Under the pieces are notes generated by a model, which saw only the letters and a program-made list of their open reading frames with translations, was not told where the DNA came from and did no database searches. Source: Adiantum capillus-veneris (lineage: Eukaryota > Streptophyta > Polypodiopsida > Polypodiales > Pteridaceae). From it: DNA of 64,000 bases. The translations under genes and the position numbers were made by a program. Shown here piece by piece: positions 22,411 to 36,000 of the stretch. The stretch lies in the NCBI GenBank assembly GCA_014529385.2, contig CM043959.1, forward strand, positions 88,271,529 through 88,335,528, written 5' to 3'. Positions within the stretch are counted from its first letter, which is position 1, and every line of letters starts with the position of its first letter.

Positions 22411-23240
22411 GAGGTACCAGAGCTCATAAAGATTATGCTTTTATTGAGGATCCGATGCTTTTGTAGTGCACGCAATTTTTTTGCAAGAATTTTTGTGTCT
22501 TGATCCCGGACTTATTAGCCACTCCCCCCCTTCTTACATCGCGCATCGGGCGTGCTTCCGTCTTCATCACCCTGTCTTAAAGGGCATAAGCCATAAAGAA
22601 CCCAAGAGTACACATGGGTTTTTGCGGGGGATATGACAAAGATAACACCTCTCGGTGGGCAGGCAAAGAAAAGTTGAAATCCGATGTGGGAACTGGAGAA
22701 AAAAATGAAGATTTGGATAAATTTTTGGCAGAAAAGTTTGCCAGAGTGGAGTACAAGTATCAAGTGCAAGTTGACATGTGTGTGGAAAGATTGATCAAGT
22801 ACTCCAGAGACCCGAGTTTTGCAAAACACCTGAAGAATTATCCGATAAATGAGGTTTACTCGAGATGGTGTGAGACCATTGATTCTCCTCTCACCAAAAG
22901 ATAAGCGAGAGAGTTACAGAGCAGCACCAGATCACGGAAGAAGAGAAAAGACGAAAGCAGGTCTTGTAGTAGACTATGTGGGGACCGACCCTGATTAGAT
23001 GGATGAAAGTATTGAATTTTGCAGAGCATGGGACAAAGTCGGAGACTAGGATGCCCTTATTTTCAACCAAATTGGCATCTCAACTAGGAATTACGCCCGA
23101 GGAAATGGGGCCACAGGCTAAGGTTGTTCTAGCGACACCCAGACGGGATGGTTCCATTACACCTATCATTGGAAAACTACATTTGCATTGTCGGTGGTAT
23201 TTAGGACACGAGGACTTTTACATCATACCTTTGGAAGAGT
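21823..23240 (+). mobile_element. Ty3/gypsy element G2, left part
   Basis: Forward gypsy fossil of the G1/G3 family. 5' LTR 21823-22410 begins TGTCACAAAATGATGACG and ends CCTATTATA, followed by a GGTACCAGAGC primer-site remnant. Leader from 22411 shares TTATTAGCCACTCC and CGCATCGGGCG with the G3 leader. Then come gag remains (about 22614-22904) and a protease-like part (about 22980-23240; PEEMGPQAKVVLATP, GHEDFYIIPLEEL) parallel to G1. It interrupts copia C2 on the left and is itself interrupted at 23241 by copia C3. Gypsy sequence of compatible continuation (linker and RT) appears at 36001 beyond C3, plausibly the same copy. Many breaks. Confidence 0.75.
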
Positions 23241-24789
23241 TGTTGGAATTAGGGTTGCCAAGAAACGCACACAGCTCGAAGAAGATGAAGGAATCTCAAG
23301 GCACACAACTAAGAGTGTGTTACTTAGTGTGCAATGCAAAGATAAACATCCCTAGAATGAATGGGTGTAAATACATTACACGGGGAAAAAAACATTCTAA
23401 AGAGGAAAAAAATGCCCCGATAGTCCTTGTGTGTTCACACACATCACTACCACCTATATATGGCAGCAAATCCCCCCTGGAGTGATGCGATGAATGAGAG
23501 CTGTGGCACAGGAGTAAAGGGAAGTTCCATGCCCTAAGGAAATGATCAGTCCACAAAGAGAAGTAAGCCCAAAGCTTTGCGGAAAGCTTCGAACTTCTCA
23601 CGAGACAATGCCTTTGTGAAAAGATCTACAAGGCTATCCTGTGCTGGCACATAAGCCAAGCTGATCTCTCCTGCTGAGAGCCTCTCCCTGACATAGTGGT
23701 AATACACCTCAATGTGCTTTGTGCCAGGATGAAAAACTGGGTTCCTTGCAACTACCAATGCGCTCTGACTGTCAGTGTAAATAATGTTGGCAGTGTCTTG
23801 TCCAACACCCAAATCAGCCATAAGGCGTCTGATCCATACACACTCAACCGTAGATGTGAAGACTACCCTGTACTCAGCCTCACAACTCGAAGTGGCCACA
23901 GTAGGTTTCTTCTTGCTCAATCATGATATACATGAACTGCCAAGCATGAAATAAAAACCACTCGTGGACACTCGCGTGTCAAAACAAGCAACCCAATATG
24001 AGTCCAAAAAAGCATGTAAGTTTGGCGGCAATGATCCCCCCTTTTGGGATAAAACAAGCCAAGATGTAAAGTGCCACTAAGGTAGCAGAAAATCCTCTTT
24101 CTAGCCTTCCAATGCTTAGACCCTGGGTTATGCATAAATTTGCTGACCTGTGAGACTGCAAACTAAATAGTTGGCCTCGTGTTGCATACATAAATGAGGC
24201 AGCCAATAGCATTTTGGTAAAGAGTGACATCAGCAAGATCGCCAACATCATGTAGACTCAACTTCAAACCTGTTTCCATGGGAGTGGCAATAGATTTGCA
24301 ATCCTCAAGTCCAAACTTACATAGCAATATCTCTATGTAACTTTTTTGACACAAGGCAATACCACCATCACACTGCTTAAACTATGTGCCCAAATAATAA
24401 TGCAACAGCTTCAAATATTTCATCTTGAAAGTAGCATTCAAATCAGCCTTAAATTCAGCAATATGTGCCTCATTGAGGCACCAAAGCATATGCCAAACAA
24501 CCAAAAACACGCATGTGCTCAATAGAAGGCTTTCTATCATGCCATGCTTCATATGGAGTAATAGACTGTAAAGCTTTTGTAGGACACCTGTTTAGTATAT
24601 AAGCGGCACACATGATGTCCTCAAGCCAAAAAGAATGCGACAAAGCTTGACTTTTGACCATACATCGTGCCATTTTCGTGAGTGACCTGTTTTTCTTCTC
24701 ATCGACACCATTCTGCTGAGATGTATAAGGCACTATACATTGATGTTTTATCTCACGACTAGCCAGAAATGCATTAAATTCATGAGACA
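23241..24789 (-). mobile_element. Ty1/copia element C3, left part (3' LTR, RNase H, RT, end of integrase)
   Basis: Reverse-strand copia. Left LTR about 23241-23468 begins TGTTGGAATTAGGG, the same start as the LTR piece at 35938. Parts: RNase H about 23920-23540 (SKKKPTVATSSCEAEYR, NIIYTDSQSALVVARNPVFH), RT remnant about 24460-23920, integrase end about 24789-24470 (IVPYTSQQNGVDEKKNRSL, FWLEDIMCAAYILNR). It is interrupted at 24790 by gypsy G5 and resumes at 33668 after the target duplication. It sits inside gypsy G2. Broken at several points. Confidence 0.85.
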
Positions 24790-26356
24790 TGTAACATTTA
24801 ATGGCTTAAAATCTTATGTGTAGCGGAAATTAGCACGAACATAGTGGGCATTTCATTAGAATAGATTCCTAATGAGAATTACAAGAGTGCTTGGGTGGAG
24901 AGAGCAACAAAAAGCATAACACCTAGTTAGATAGCATCGACAATACTTTCAAAAGAGAGAGAGCAATTAAGCTATTGACAACAGTTGAGGACCGGATTTG
25001 CATGGAGCCGGTCCCCCCTCCAAAAGGCTTTGTATTATGGTTTCTCCCATCAAGAGAGACATTGTACAATACAATTCTTTGTGTTCCTTCAAGACTAGCT
25101 AGTGCAATGAAGATGGAAGCTTCATACACCAAGCAAAACACTTAATCAAACACAACTTGAATTATCCCCGTTCTCAGACCCAAGACCTCACACACCTTCG
25201 AAGATGGTGAGAGCTAGCAGGGTATGAGAGTAGATTGAGAGGAAAAAGAAGTATCTTACGAGAAAGATGTACATCTCCTCACATAATCACTCATATTAGC
25301 ATAGCTTAGCTTAGTAATTAGCTTGGTAGAGAAGATGAGCATGCATTGAAGCTTGGCTCTTGGTTGGATTTGCATCCACATGCCAAGAGAGTGTTGATGT
25401 AGGCTTCTATCTCACAAGCTTGGAGTAGGTGATGAGCTCTCCATTAAAGCTTGGGAGGAGATAGAGTATTTTCCCTTCACACATGGTCAAGTCAGAGAGT
25501 GTGTGTGTCAATCCCAGCAAAAATCAGCCCCCCCTCTCTCTTGGGCGTGCCCTAGCTGCTAATTAGGTCTGGCTTTTGCCTCATTGGACCTCCCCAGGTC
25601 AAGCCAATAGGAATTAAGCAGCATAAGTGATAGACTTCTGACATGTGTCCCCCTTTCCCCTTTTGTGAGAGCTTTAGGTAATTAAATAATTAAACTAAAC
25701 TCTTATTGGACCCCTTTGCCTCCTGGCCAATAGGAATCAGGCAAGCCATGGGGCTCCTGAATGCTCATTGGACCCCTTGGGAGACTGCCCAATAGTCTTC
25801 TAGGAGACTTAATTCTCATTGGTTTCTTTTATTAAATGTTTTTAAATTAATTAAACTAGATTTACTCTAGCTTAATTCTCATTGGTCCACTTCAAGGGTC
25901 TTCCAATAGGAATTGGGCACACCTTGTGGGCATCTGGCCTAGGGAGCTGACATGTGTCCCTCATTCCCTTTGTGTAAAGGGAGCCTGTGTGTGTGTGTGG
26001 CTTTCTCTCTCATCCCCTAGCTTTGGGGCTCGCCCCCTCCCAAGTAGGGATATGTAAAGACTTTTAGGGTACACACTAAGCATCCAATTTTCCCTAGGGT
26101 TGACCTTTGGACACAACCTTTGAATTTTGGAACCTTAGCATTTTGGAAGTCTTAATGGGCTGAACCTTAGGGTCTTTTTGGCCCATTGTTTCACATGGCT
26201 CTTTTGCAGATGGCCCCCCCTTTGGATCCCTACTGTGGCCGGTCTGCTAGCTTAACCAATATTCTAGCTTTTTCTCCCTTGGCACTTCCCCACATTAAAT
26301 GATCAGTTTAATATGAGAAAATCATTTAGGAGAATTAGATATTTATTGTTATGACA
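24790..26356 (-). repeat. 3' LTR of gypsy G5
   Basis: 1567 bp. It contains three ATTGG...CCAAT pairs at 25583/25604, 25705/25727 and 25767/25789, a single ATTGG at 25818, and a fourth pair at 25881/25903. It also holds GT-repeat and AGAGAG tracts. Near-identical to 32077-33667. Confidence 0.95.
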
Positions 26357-26712
26357 TTACCTCTCTCTTGAAATCATAGTCGTCCTCGACTATGGTGTAG
26401 AGAAGATAAAGCATATGCATGAGTCCTTTTCTTAGCGGGTAGAGGATCCCTATGTTACCCTACGACATCATTCCATAATGGATGACTAGTCCATTTGGCG
26501 CTTGAGAGCCTGAGGCTGCCGCAAGCATGTCTGCATATTAGTCCTATCAGTCTTCCATAGTAGAGTGACAAGCTCTACTTGGTGTTTGGGAGACGTCGTC
26601 TCCGCAAACTTGATCTAAGCATGCATACTACTTATTTTTGTGCACAAATAAAGAAAAAGAGAGTCTTATAAGACAAAAATTTTTGTTCATTTTTAACATT
26701 TTGTACATTTGC

Positions 26713-29700
26713 TTACTCTTGGGAAACATTGTAAGCATTGACAAGGTTTAGGTTATCCTTTAATTGTATGCCTTGCATCCATCTAGCATCTTCAAAAGGA
26801 TAATTCTTAAACTTAATAAGATATCGTCGGATAGTCTTACCGCCTCTTAATACCTTGTCTTCATGTCGGAGAATGGACTCGGGCTGCAGCACCTCCTCGT
26901 GGTCCTCGATCTCCGGTGGGTCTTCAATAGTTGGTTCTTGAGTTGGCTCTCCTTTGTAAGGCTTTAAGAGGCTCACATGAAAAGCATTGTGTATGAGCCA
27001 ATGATTGGGCAACTTAAGTTGATAGGCCATCTCATTGATTGGCCTAAGAATCTGGAAGGGACCATAGTACCTTTTTGCTAGTTTAGCATAGTACTTTTGG
27101 TGGCCCGTAGGATTCTTGCCCGTCGTGTGCCTTAATCGAGCCTTGGGAAACTTTAACAAGACCCAATCGTTTTCTTTAAAGGCTTGGGCTCTTCTGTGCT
27201 TGTCAGCAGCAGCCTTTTGCCTTTGCTGTGAGATAGAGATAGCATCCTTAATCTTTTGGAAAGATTCTTGTAGGTCTCGGCTATACTCATCTGCAGCGAA
27301 GATCTTCCCATGTACCTTAAGTAGCAAGGGACTTTTTGATCTTCCCTCAATTACCTCGAAAGGTGCTTTTCCTGTGGAAGTATGTATAGTGTTATTGTAA
27401 GCATACTCTACTAAAGGTAAGTACTTCTCCCATTGGGATCTTTGATCTACTTCCGTTACATAGGCTTTTAGTAGATCAAGAATGGTTAGGTTAGCTATTT
27501 CACTTTTTTCATCAGTTTGTGGATGATAGGCCGAAGAGAAGTTTAGCCTTGTTCCTAAATTCTCAAAAAGACCCTTCCAGAAATTACTGGTCATTCTAGG
27601 ATCTCTATCCGACACTATGGACATTGGCAAGCCATGGTACTTGAAAATTTGTGAAATGAAGAGGGTTGCCATTTGATGGGCTTTGATAGTCTTTTTGACA
27701 GGTATAAAATGAGCTTGTTTATTGAACCTGTCTACTATCGTCCATATTCCCGTATTCCCATGGATAGACTTAGGAAATCCAAAGATAAAATCCATGGATA
27801 TGCTCTCCCAAGGTGAATTAGGGATTGGCAAGGGTTGAAGCAATCCAAGTTGCTTCCCTCTATCAAATTTTGTCTTTTGACATACCACACATTTGGAAAC
27901 ATACTCGTGTATGTTCACTCTCATGGTAGGCCAATAGAAATATGTTTCAATTCCCTTTAGGGTAGACTGAATCCCTCTATGCCCCGCATATGGGGGAGCA
28001 TGAGATTCATACATTACTTTCTCACGTAGTGAGTTAGTAACGCATAGTCTATTGCCATAGAGAAGATAACCATCTTGTAAAGTAAATGGTTCTTCTTTCT
28101 TCCCTAATGCAAGGGCTGAAATCACATCTCTAAAATCGGGATCAATAGCATACTCATCTATCATTGAAGATAGATCATTGTGAGTTGCTATGGAAACCGC
28201 ATTCACTCTCGGTCGTCTTGAGAGTGCATCGGCTACTTGATTATGCTTGCCAGCAATGTGAGCAATATGAAAATGAAATTGCGAAAGGAAATTTGCCCAC
28301 CTCATTTGTTTGTCGAAGAGCTTGGTCTGCGTCATGAAGTACTTAAGACTTTGGTGATCCGTTCGCAGAATGAAAGGAGTCCCCAATAAATAGTGCTTCC
28401 ATGAGTCTAAGGCATGTAGAACTGCAAGGAGTTCTTTTTCGTATATGCCTAGAGCTTGCTCAACAGGGTCGAGCCTTCGACTCTCATAGCCTATGGCGTG
28501 CCCTTCTTGGAGCAAAACAGCCCCAAGGCAATCACCACAAGCATCACATTGGACCTCAAATGGTTTTGAGAGATCCGGTAGTGTAAGCACAGGTTGAGAG
28601 ATAAGCTTTTCTTTAAGCTTTTCGAAAGCATTGTTCTCCTTAGCAGACCACGTATACCTAACATTTTTCTTTGTTAGGTCATGTAATGGTCCCGCGATTT
28701 GTGAGAACTTTTCTATGAAGCGTCTATAGTATGCACACATACCTATAAAGCTTCTTAGTTCATGAAGATTCCTTGGTTTAGGCCATCCTTTTATTACCTC
28801 TAACTTGGATGGATCCATTTGGATTCCATCTTGAGAGATAATGTGACCTAAATATTGAATCTCTTGCAAGAAAAATTCACTTTTCTTTCGATTAACATAA
28901 AGTTTATTCTCTCTTAAAACTTGAAATATTACCTGGAGGTGTTGCTTGTGTTCCTCCAATGAATTAGAGTAGATGATAATATCATCAAAGAACACTCCAG
29001 TGAAGGTTCGATGAGGCCTGAACAGCTTCTCCATCAAGCGGTTGAATGTGGCTGGTGCATTAGTCAAGCCAAAAGGCATGACAATGTATTCGTAAAGACC
29101 AAATGTAGTACGAAATGCGGTCTTTACAATGTCTTGATCAACTATCCTTATTTGATGATAGCCACTTTTTAGGTCAATCCTACTGAAGTAGGTCGATCCT
29201 TGTAGCTTATCAAATAGGTCTTCTACCCGTGGAATGGGAAACCTATTCTTGATAGTGATCCTATTTAGTGCTCTATAGTCGACACACATACGATATGTGC
29301 CGTCTTTCTTTTGCACTAATAGCACAGGTGAGAAAAATGGAGATGAGCTAGGCCTAACCATGCCCTTCTCAACTAACTCATGCACTTGCCGCATAATCTC
29401 CTCTTGTTGAGCTTGAGAAACTCTATAAGGAGGTTTATTAGGCGGTGAACTTCCTGGAAGAAGTTCAATTGCATGGTCATCATTACCTCGTTTAGGAGGT
29501 AGCTCACAAGGGATGTCGTCAATAAAGACATCTTGAAACCCCTTGAGAAAATTGGATAACTCTAATTCCTTTTGGTTGCTTTTATTTTCTTTTGCTAAAG
29601 CATTAGGTTCATTTTGAGAATCTTTAACAAAAATCATGTACACGGAAATAGAGCTCTTTATTGACTTGTTGAAAGCTGGTGTATGTACAATGGGGATGGT

Positions 29701-31659
29701 GTTACCCATCTCCTTAGCATCTATATACATGTCCTTTTCCCTGAACTTAAAGGAGATTCTCCTTTCAGGAAATTTAACATGGGCAGCCAGGCGGTCAAAC
29801 CATGGTGCCCCTAGGATTACATCCTCATGCTTGAGAGGAGAGATAAAGAAGTCCTCTTTGTCCACATAGCCTTGGACATGAAGCCTCAATTTCCCGATTA
29901 AGGGAGTGACTGAAGCTTCTTGCCCCTTGAAGGCACTGTCTGCGGGTAGGATATCTCCCATCTCGTAGGATTGTATGCCTAGTTTGGTGGCTAACTCCAT
30001 AGATATGAAATTGTGAGTAGAACCAGGGTCAAAGAGAATAAAAGCATCATGTTCTCTTACCTTTCCCCAAGCATGGCATAGAGGAGATCCTTTGTGGTGA
30101 GTTTGATGAATCTCCTCCTCTTGGATTTCAACCAAAGAAGCTCTAGGAGGATCTTGGCGGTTGTTCTTTTGGGGACAAGCGCGGTACACATGCCCTTGTT
30201 CGCCGCACTTGAAACACCGGTTATCTTTACGATAACGCTCAAGCTCTTCAGGAGAGAGTTTATTCTTTTCTTTGCAAACTCCCTTCTCTTTAGCTTTGTT
30301 GGAATTGCCCTTAGGAGACTTTTGGACATTGTCCTTCCCCTTAGGCTCATTGGAACCCTTGTTTTCCGGGGGCTTATTATTTCTTTTACCCCCCGTTTGG
30401 AAATTGATTCGCGAGGCCACCATAGTATGGTGTATTACCGCCGATATGGTACGTGGCCTTTGGGAGTTGACATACTCCGCCATTTCTTCGGTTAAGCCCG
30501 CACAAAATTGTTGCTTTTGCTCTCCAAAATCCAACTTTTTGAAGACAGTGGCTTTGAGTTGTAGGTCCCAAAACTTGTCTACATATTTGTGGATGGATTC
30601 ATTGGGAGAGAGCTTTAAGCTTCGCCATTCGGTGAGTACTTTGTCTTTGGCATCGGTGGCCAAAAATTGCTTCATAATGGAAGCTCTTAAAGCCTTCCAT
30701 GTTCGTGGAGCTTCACCGTTGGCTCGTAGGCTAGACCACCATTGTCTGGCGGACTTTTGAAAGTGCATAGCTACATGGCGTAGCTTAGAGGACTCCGTGA
30801 AGCCCTCATCTCCAAACGCCGCATCGAATTGCTGAATAAAGGCCAAAACTTTGTCTGTAGCACCGAAGGTGCCATCATAGGTAAGGAAAGAGATGCTCTT
30901 CCCTCCCTCTTTGAATTTCTTCAGCTTGGACGACCTCTTCCATGCGGCATAGGATTTCCTATGGCCTCTTCTTTTTGATGGTTCAAAAGTTGCACCATCA
31001 CTTTCTTCAGAAGATGAAGAATTTGAAGAAGGTGGAGAAGAGGGTGACCTCTTTCTCGCCTTTTTCTTGTCTTGATCTTTGTCGTCTTCACCATAGCTTT
31101 CATAAGAGGAAGAGGATGAAGAAGATGGAGAAGAGGGTGTCCTCTTTCTCGCCTTTTTCTTCTCTTGCTTTTTATCATCCCTCTTTGAATTATGGCGTGG
31201 AGAAGAGTGTGATGGTCTTCTCCGCTTTGGTGGTGATGGAGAGCGTTTAGCCCGCCGTCTTCATGGAGCCATCTCCGCCGAGGTGGCGGGAGACTCGCTT
31301 CTTTCTCGTTCCCTCGGTGGAGGCTCTTGAGTTCTCCTTTGGGAAGGAGATGCATCATCAAGAAGTAAGTTCTTGAGCCCTTCATATGGATTCTCTTCTT
31401 CCCGAATCGGAGAGAGACCTCTTTTGGTAGTCTCACAAGGAGGCTTCCTAGGTGTTCTCTCGTCATGGTGATGAGCTTGGAGAATCCCGTGAGCACGGAG
31501 TTGCCGTTGCACTTCACTTTGGAGAGATGGATTGCCCATGGCTTGTTGAAGCCTAGAAACAAGATAGTTAACAAGCATTGAAGCATCATTAGTAGCTTGC
31601 TCATGAGCAAAATCAAAGTTATCAACATTAATTTCACTCTCTTTACTATTGTCAGCCAT
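26713..31659 (-). CDS. Gag-pol coding region of gypsy G5
   Basis: Encodes the capsid and replication enzymes of G5. Sense order: amino-terminal gag part from 31659 (MADNSKESEINVDN, then a serine- and arginine-rich region); capsid core (AFIQQFDAAFGDEGF, ARQWWSSLRANGEAPRTW); zinc knuckle CFKCGEQGHVYRAC; protease (ILFDPGSTHNFIS); RT (KKDGTYRMCVDYRALN, FFDDIIIYS); RNase H (FEVQCDACGDCLGAVL); zinc-binding and core integrase (YFYWPTMRVNIHEYV, CVVCQKTKFDRG, AYHPQTDEKSEI); chromodomain (ILRHEDKVLRGGKTIRRYLIKFKNYP). The long open part reads without interruption from 30846 to 26713 (1377 codons), with the knuckle near residue 215, RT about 480-660, integrase about 945-1130 and the chromodomain about 1315-1370. 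Confidence 0.92.
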
Positions 31660-32076
31660 TCTAACAACTTTTAGGTGTAAAATTTTTAGGTGTACTTTGG
31701 CACTTCAAGCCCTAGTTGCTACTCCTCTTTACCCCGTTAGAAAAAGCACTCAAGCTACTGTACCCGCGGCTCGAATACCATTAATTGCAAGGAATAGAAG
31801 AGAGGGTCTTTCGACACCAAAACAGCACCGGCTCCTGTCAAGCTTCTAATAGCTCAATAGTGGTTAAGCCATAGGCAAGCCCCGTAGGACTCCACTATTA
31901 AGACCATAGCTCTCGACGGTGATGCCCCGTTAACTGCACAAAGGCAGGCGCACTGCAATGCTGAAAAATCCCTATTCTACTTACTCACAGGCAATTAATA
32001 ATACCAACCATTTGTAGCTAGCTTGAGGACCTCCCTTCTTGAGCAAGAAAAGAGAAACCTTGAGCTCTGATACCAA

Positions 32077-33667
32077 TGTAACATTTAATGGCTTAAAATC
32101 TTATGTGTAGCGGAAATTAGCACGAACATAGTGGGCATTTCATTAGAATAGATTCCTAATGAGAATTACAAGAGTGCTTGGGTGGAGAGAGCAACAAAAA
32201 GCATAACACCTAGTTAGATAGCATCGACAATACTTTCAAAAGAGAGAGAGCAATTAAGCTATTGACAACAGTTGAGGACCGGATTTGCATGGAGCCGGTC
32301 CCCCCTCCAAAAGGCTTTGTATTATGGTTTCTCCCATCAAGAGAGACATTGTACAATACAATTCTTTGTGTTCCTTCAAGACTAGCTAGTGCAATGAAGA
32401 TGGAAGCTTCATACACCAAGCAAAACACTTAATCAAACACAACTTGAATTATCCCCGTTCTCAGACCCAAGACCTCACACACCTTCGAAGATGGTGAGAG
32501 CTAGCAGGGTATGAGAGTAGATTGAGAGGAAAAAGAAGTATCTTACGAGAAAGATGTACATCTCCTCACATAATCACTCATATTAGCATAGCTTAGCTTA
32601 GTAATTAGCTTGGTAGAGAAGATGAGCATGCATTGAAGCTTGGCTCTTGGTTGGATTTGCATCCACATGCCAAGAGAGTGTTGATGTAGGCTTCTATCTC
32701 ACAAGCTTGGAGTAGGTGATGAGCTCTCCATTAAAGCTTGGGAGGAGATAGAGTATTTTCCCTTCACACATGGTCAAGTCAGAGAGTGTGTGTGTCAATC
32801 CCAGCAAAAATCAGCCCCCCCTCTCTCTTGGGCGAGCCCTAGCTGCTAATTAGGTCTGGCTTTTGCCTCATTGGACCTCCCCAGGTCAAGCCAATAGGAA
32901 TTAAGCAGCATAAGTGATAGACTTCTGACATGTGTCCCCCTTTCCCCTTTTGTGAGAGCTTTAGGTAATTAAATAATTAAACTAAACTCTTATTGGACCC
33001 CTTTGCCTCCTGGCCAATAGGAATCAGGCAAGCCATGGGGCTCCTGAATGCTCATTGGACCCCTTGGGAGACTGCCCAATAGTCTTCTAGGAGACTTAAT
33101 TCTCATTGGTTTCTTTTATTAAATGTTTTTAAATTAATTAAACTAGATTTACTCTAGCTTAATTCTCATTGGTCCACTTCAAGGGTCTTCCAATAGGAAT
33201 TGGGCACACCTTGTGGGCATCTGGCCTAGGGAGCTGACATGTGTCCCTCATTCCCTTTGTGTAAAGGGAGCCTGTGTGTGTGTGTGTGGCTTTCTCTCTC
33301 ATCCCCTAGCTTTGGGGCTCGCCCCCTCCCAAGTAGGGATATGTAAAGACTTTTAGGGTACACACTAAGCATCCAATTTTCCCTAGGGTTGACCTTTGGA
33401 CACAACCTTTGAATTTTGGAACCTTAGCATTTTGGAAGTCTTAATGGGCTGAACCTTAGGGTCTTTTTGGCCCATTGTTTCACATGGCTCTTTTGCAGAT
33501 GGCCCCCCCTTTGGATCCCTATTTTCCCTCCTTTGGATCCCTACTGTGGCCGGTCTGCTAGCTTAACCAATATTCTAGCTTTTTCTCCCTTGGCACTTCC
33601 CCACATTAAATGATCAGTTTAATATGAGAAAATCATTTAGGAGAATTAGATATTGATTATTATGACA
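32077..33667 (-). repeat. 5' LTR of gypsy G5
   Basis: 1591 bp. It is longer than its partner mainly through a ~23-bp duplication around TTTGGATCCCTA (near 33510-33545) and one extra GT. It would carry the element's promoter. Confidence 0.95.
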
Positions 33668-36000
33668 AGACATATACTACCCCCCTTGATCGGAACGGAG
33701 GGTGCCCATAGTACATTTCGAGACATTTTCAACCATAGCCATAAATTGTTTAAAGCACATAAAAACTTCGTACTTCGCTTTAAGCGGAAATACCCATGCA
33801 TGCCTGGAGTAATTATCAATGAAAGTCACGAAGTACAGGTAATTGCCCAAGGACGGAGTTTGCATGGGCCAACAAACATCACTATTCACAAGCTACAACC
33901 TGCATGAGGCCCTAATTGAACCATCCTTTGGAAACTTAGAATGTTGCATTTTACCAAAAATACAGCCTTTACAGACATGTTTGACAGGTGCTTCAAGAGG
34001 CAGCAAAGAAGCAACCATATCAACTTTCTACAAATACAACAAACTGGAAAAATTCAGATGCCCAAAATGTGCATGCCACAGTTTTGCATTTGAAACAGCC
34101 CTTGAATCTGCAACTGCATTTGCAAAATCTTGTCCACACTTGTCTTACAAAGTGAGCTTATACAGCCCACGGCACAAAATGCCAGATGCAACAATTTCAT
34201 CACCAAAACTGAGATCATGAACTGTACATCTGTCATCCATAAATTTGAATACAAGTCCAAGTCTAGCAAGTGCAAATATAGACAAAAGATTCTTGTTGAT
34301 CCCAGGTACATAAAGTGCATCAACAAGTGTGAAAGAACTGCCATTTGCAGCAGTAAGCACAATCTTTCCAACTCGTTGAACTGGATAAGAGGCATTGTTG
34401 GCACAAGTGGTTGAATTCCCATAAGGGATAGACTCAAGAGAGGTGAACAATTCACGATGTGAGGCAATGTGCTTTGTAGCACCACTGTCCAAATACCACA
34501 CATGTGAATTTGCAGCAACTGACATGCATGCATCATGGACACCAAGATTGTAAGTGCACTCTGCACTAAAATCCCATTCTACATCAACATTAGCATCACA
34601 GTCTCCTTTCACAAAAGACTCAACAATGGCTGCATTTTTAGTGGAACCAGCATTTGTAGTGGAACCACCCTCTTTCTTCTTAGCCTCTTTGGCCTTCAAC
34701 TTAGGACACTACTTGATCAAGTGATCATTAGCTTTACAATAATGGAACCGCGTCTTCTTTTTTCCCTTATCACCAGAATTTCCAGACGAATTGCTACCAG
34801 CAGAAGCATTAGGAATAGAAGTTTTGCCACTCGCAGAGTAGAACCATAAGAAGTGGCTATATTTCTATTACCACCCTTTCTTTGAGAAGCAATAAAAGCT
34901 TGTCTAATTGCATGCTGCCTAGTCCTAATTTTTCTGGAAAGTGAATCTTGCAACATCAATGTGCATAATGCATCAAACTTAACAACTTCAGGATTTCCTT
35001 GGGTCATCAGTCTCTAAGTACTAGCAAAAATCTTGTATGAATCTGGTAGCATCAAGAATAGTCTGCACAATGGAACTGTCTGAAATGACTTCACCTGCAA
35101 AAATAAGTTGCTCATTGATATCCTTGACACCAGCAAGGAAAGTGTCCATATCATCGTCCTCATGCATAATCTTCGGTTCCAGCTCTTTACGCAGCAAAGA
35201 AATTTTAGCCTCATTGCAAGATTGCATAAAGACTTGCTAGAATATCCCAAGCATGTTTTGTAGATTTTGCTATACGAATGTGAGGAGTAATGGTGTGCTT
35301 TATAGACAACGCAATCAACGCATGAGCATGCGCATCCTTTACATCCCAACGAGCTTGTTTTGTCATGGGCAAAACAACTCTAACAGCAGCAATCGTTGCA
35401 ACAAGACTTGCAACATTCTCAATATCGCCTACATTCTTAAATCCAGGGCGTACATCAAAAGCCCTTTGACACAAGAACATGTTGAATCATGTAAGCCCAC
35501 ATAGGGCAATTGTCACCATCCAACCTGTCCTCAGCAGCAAACATCTTGAACACATATGTGTTATTGTCAACCATGGAAAATGTATGGAGTTGATGTGAAA
35601 ACAGTCCAAAATGAGGAGAAATTGAGTAAGATCAGCACGTGCTATATAGCACAACCCGCAGTAAACTGTATGGGACCTGTTATGCAGAAAACGGCACTGA
35701 TAAAACTTTTGCACTAAATGATGAAATTGCCTGTGCAGACTTACTTGTAGTGGAAACGGAGGCCGAAATGAGTCCGAATCAAAAATCTAAGCAGACTAAG
35801 CTCTACAAGAGCTCTTGAAATTCTTGTTGACCTACGAACGCTCTCCAAAGCTCACTGAAATTAAAAAAAGTGAGCAAGCATGTGCTAGAGTTGTTGGCGA
35901 CTAAGCCCGGGAGGATGCAACCTGCTATGATACCAATTGTTGGAATTAGGGTTGCAGAGAAACGCACACAGCTTGGAGAAGACGAAGGAAGCGCAAGCCA
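33668..36000 (-). mobile_element. Ty1/copia element C3, right part (gag, protease, integrase, 5' LTR piece)
   Basis: Continuation of C3 beyond G5. Reading leftwards: LTR piece about 36000-35938 (TGTTGGAATTAGGG start), primer site complement GCTATGATACCA (35924-35935), gag about 35714-34710 (RWDVKDAHAHALIALSI, HAWDILASLYA), protease about 34700-34150 (WYLDSGATKHIASH, LYVPGINKNLLSI), integrase about 33890-33673 (NYLYFVTFIDNYSRHAWVF, GTLRSDQGG). The integrase text ends exactly where the 24789 side takes up (MSHEFNAFLASR), which confirms the nested insertion. Only about 60 bp of the right LTR are recognisable. Broken at several points. Confidence 0.85.

Larger units (their letters stand above)
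24790..33667 (-). mobile_element. Ty3/gypsy chromovirus G5, young and nearly whole
   Basis: Full-length reverse-strand gypsy element inserted in copia C3. LTRs 24790-26356 and 32077-33667 both begin TGTAACATTTA and end ATGACA; AGACA flanks both sides (24785-24789, 33668-33672). The complement of TGGTATCAGAGC (32064-32075) beside the right LTR is the primer site. The coding region spans 26713-31659. The LTRs differ by only a handful of bases plus two short length changes in ~1.57 kb, so the insertion is recent. It looks whole or nearly so, with at most about one break visible. Chromodomain and gene order (gag, protease, RT, RNase H, integrase, chromodomain) place it with plant chromoviruses. 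Confidence 0.95.

Noticed and set aside
24923-25141. 72-codon reverse open frame, also present at 32210-32428
   Set aside because: Both lie in the two LTRs of gypsy G5 and are copies of one non-coding LTR stretch with no domain.
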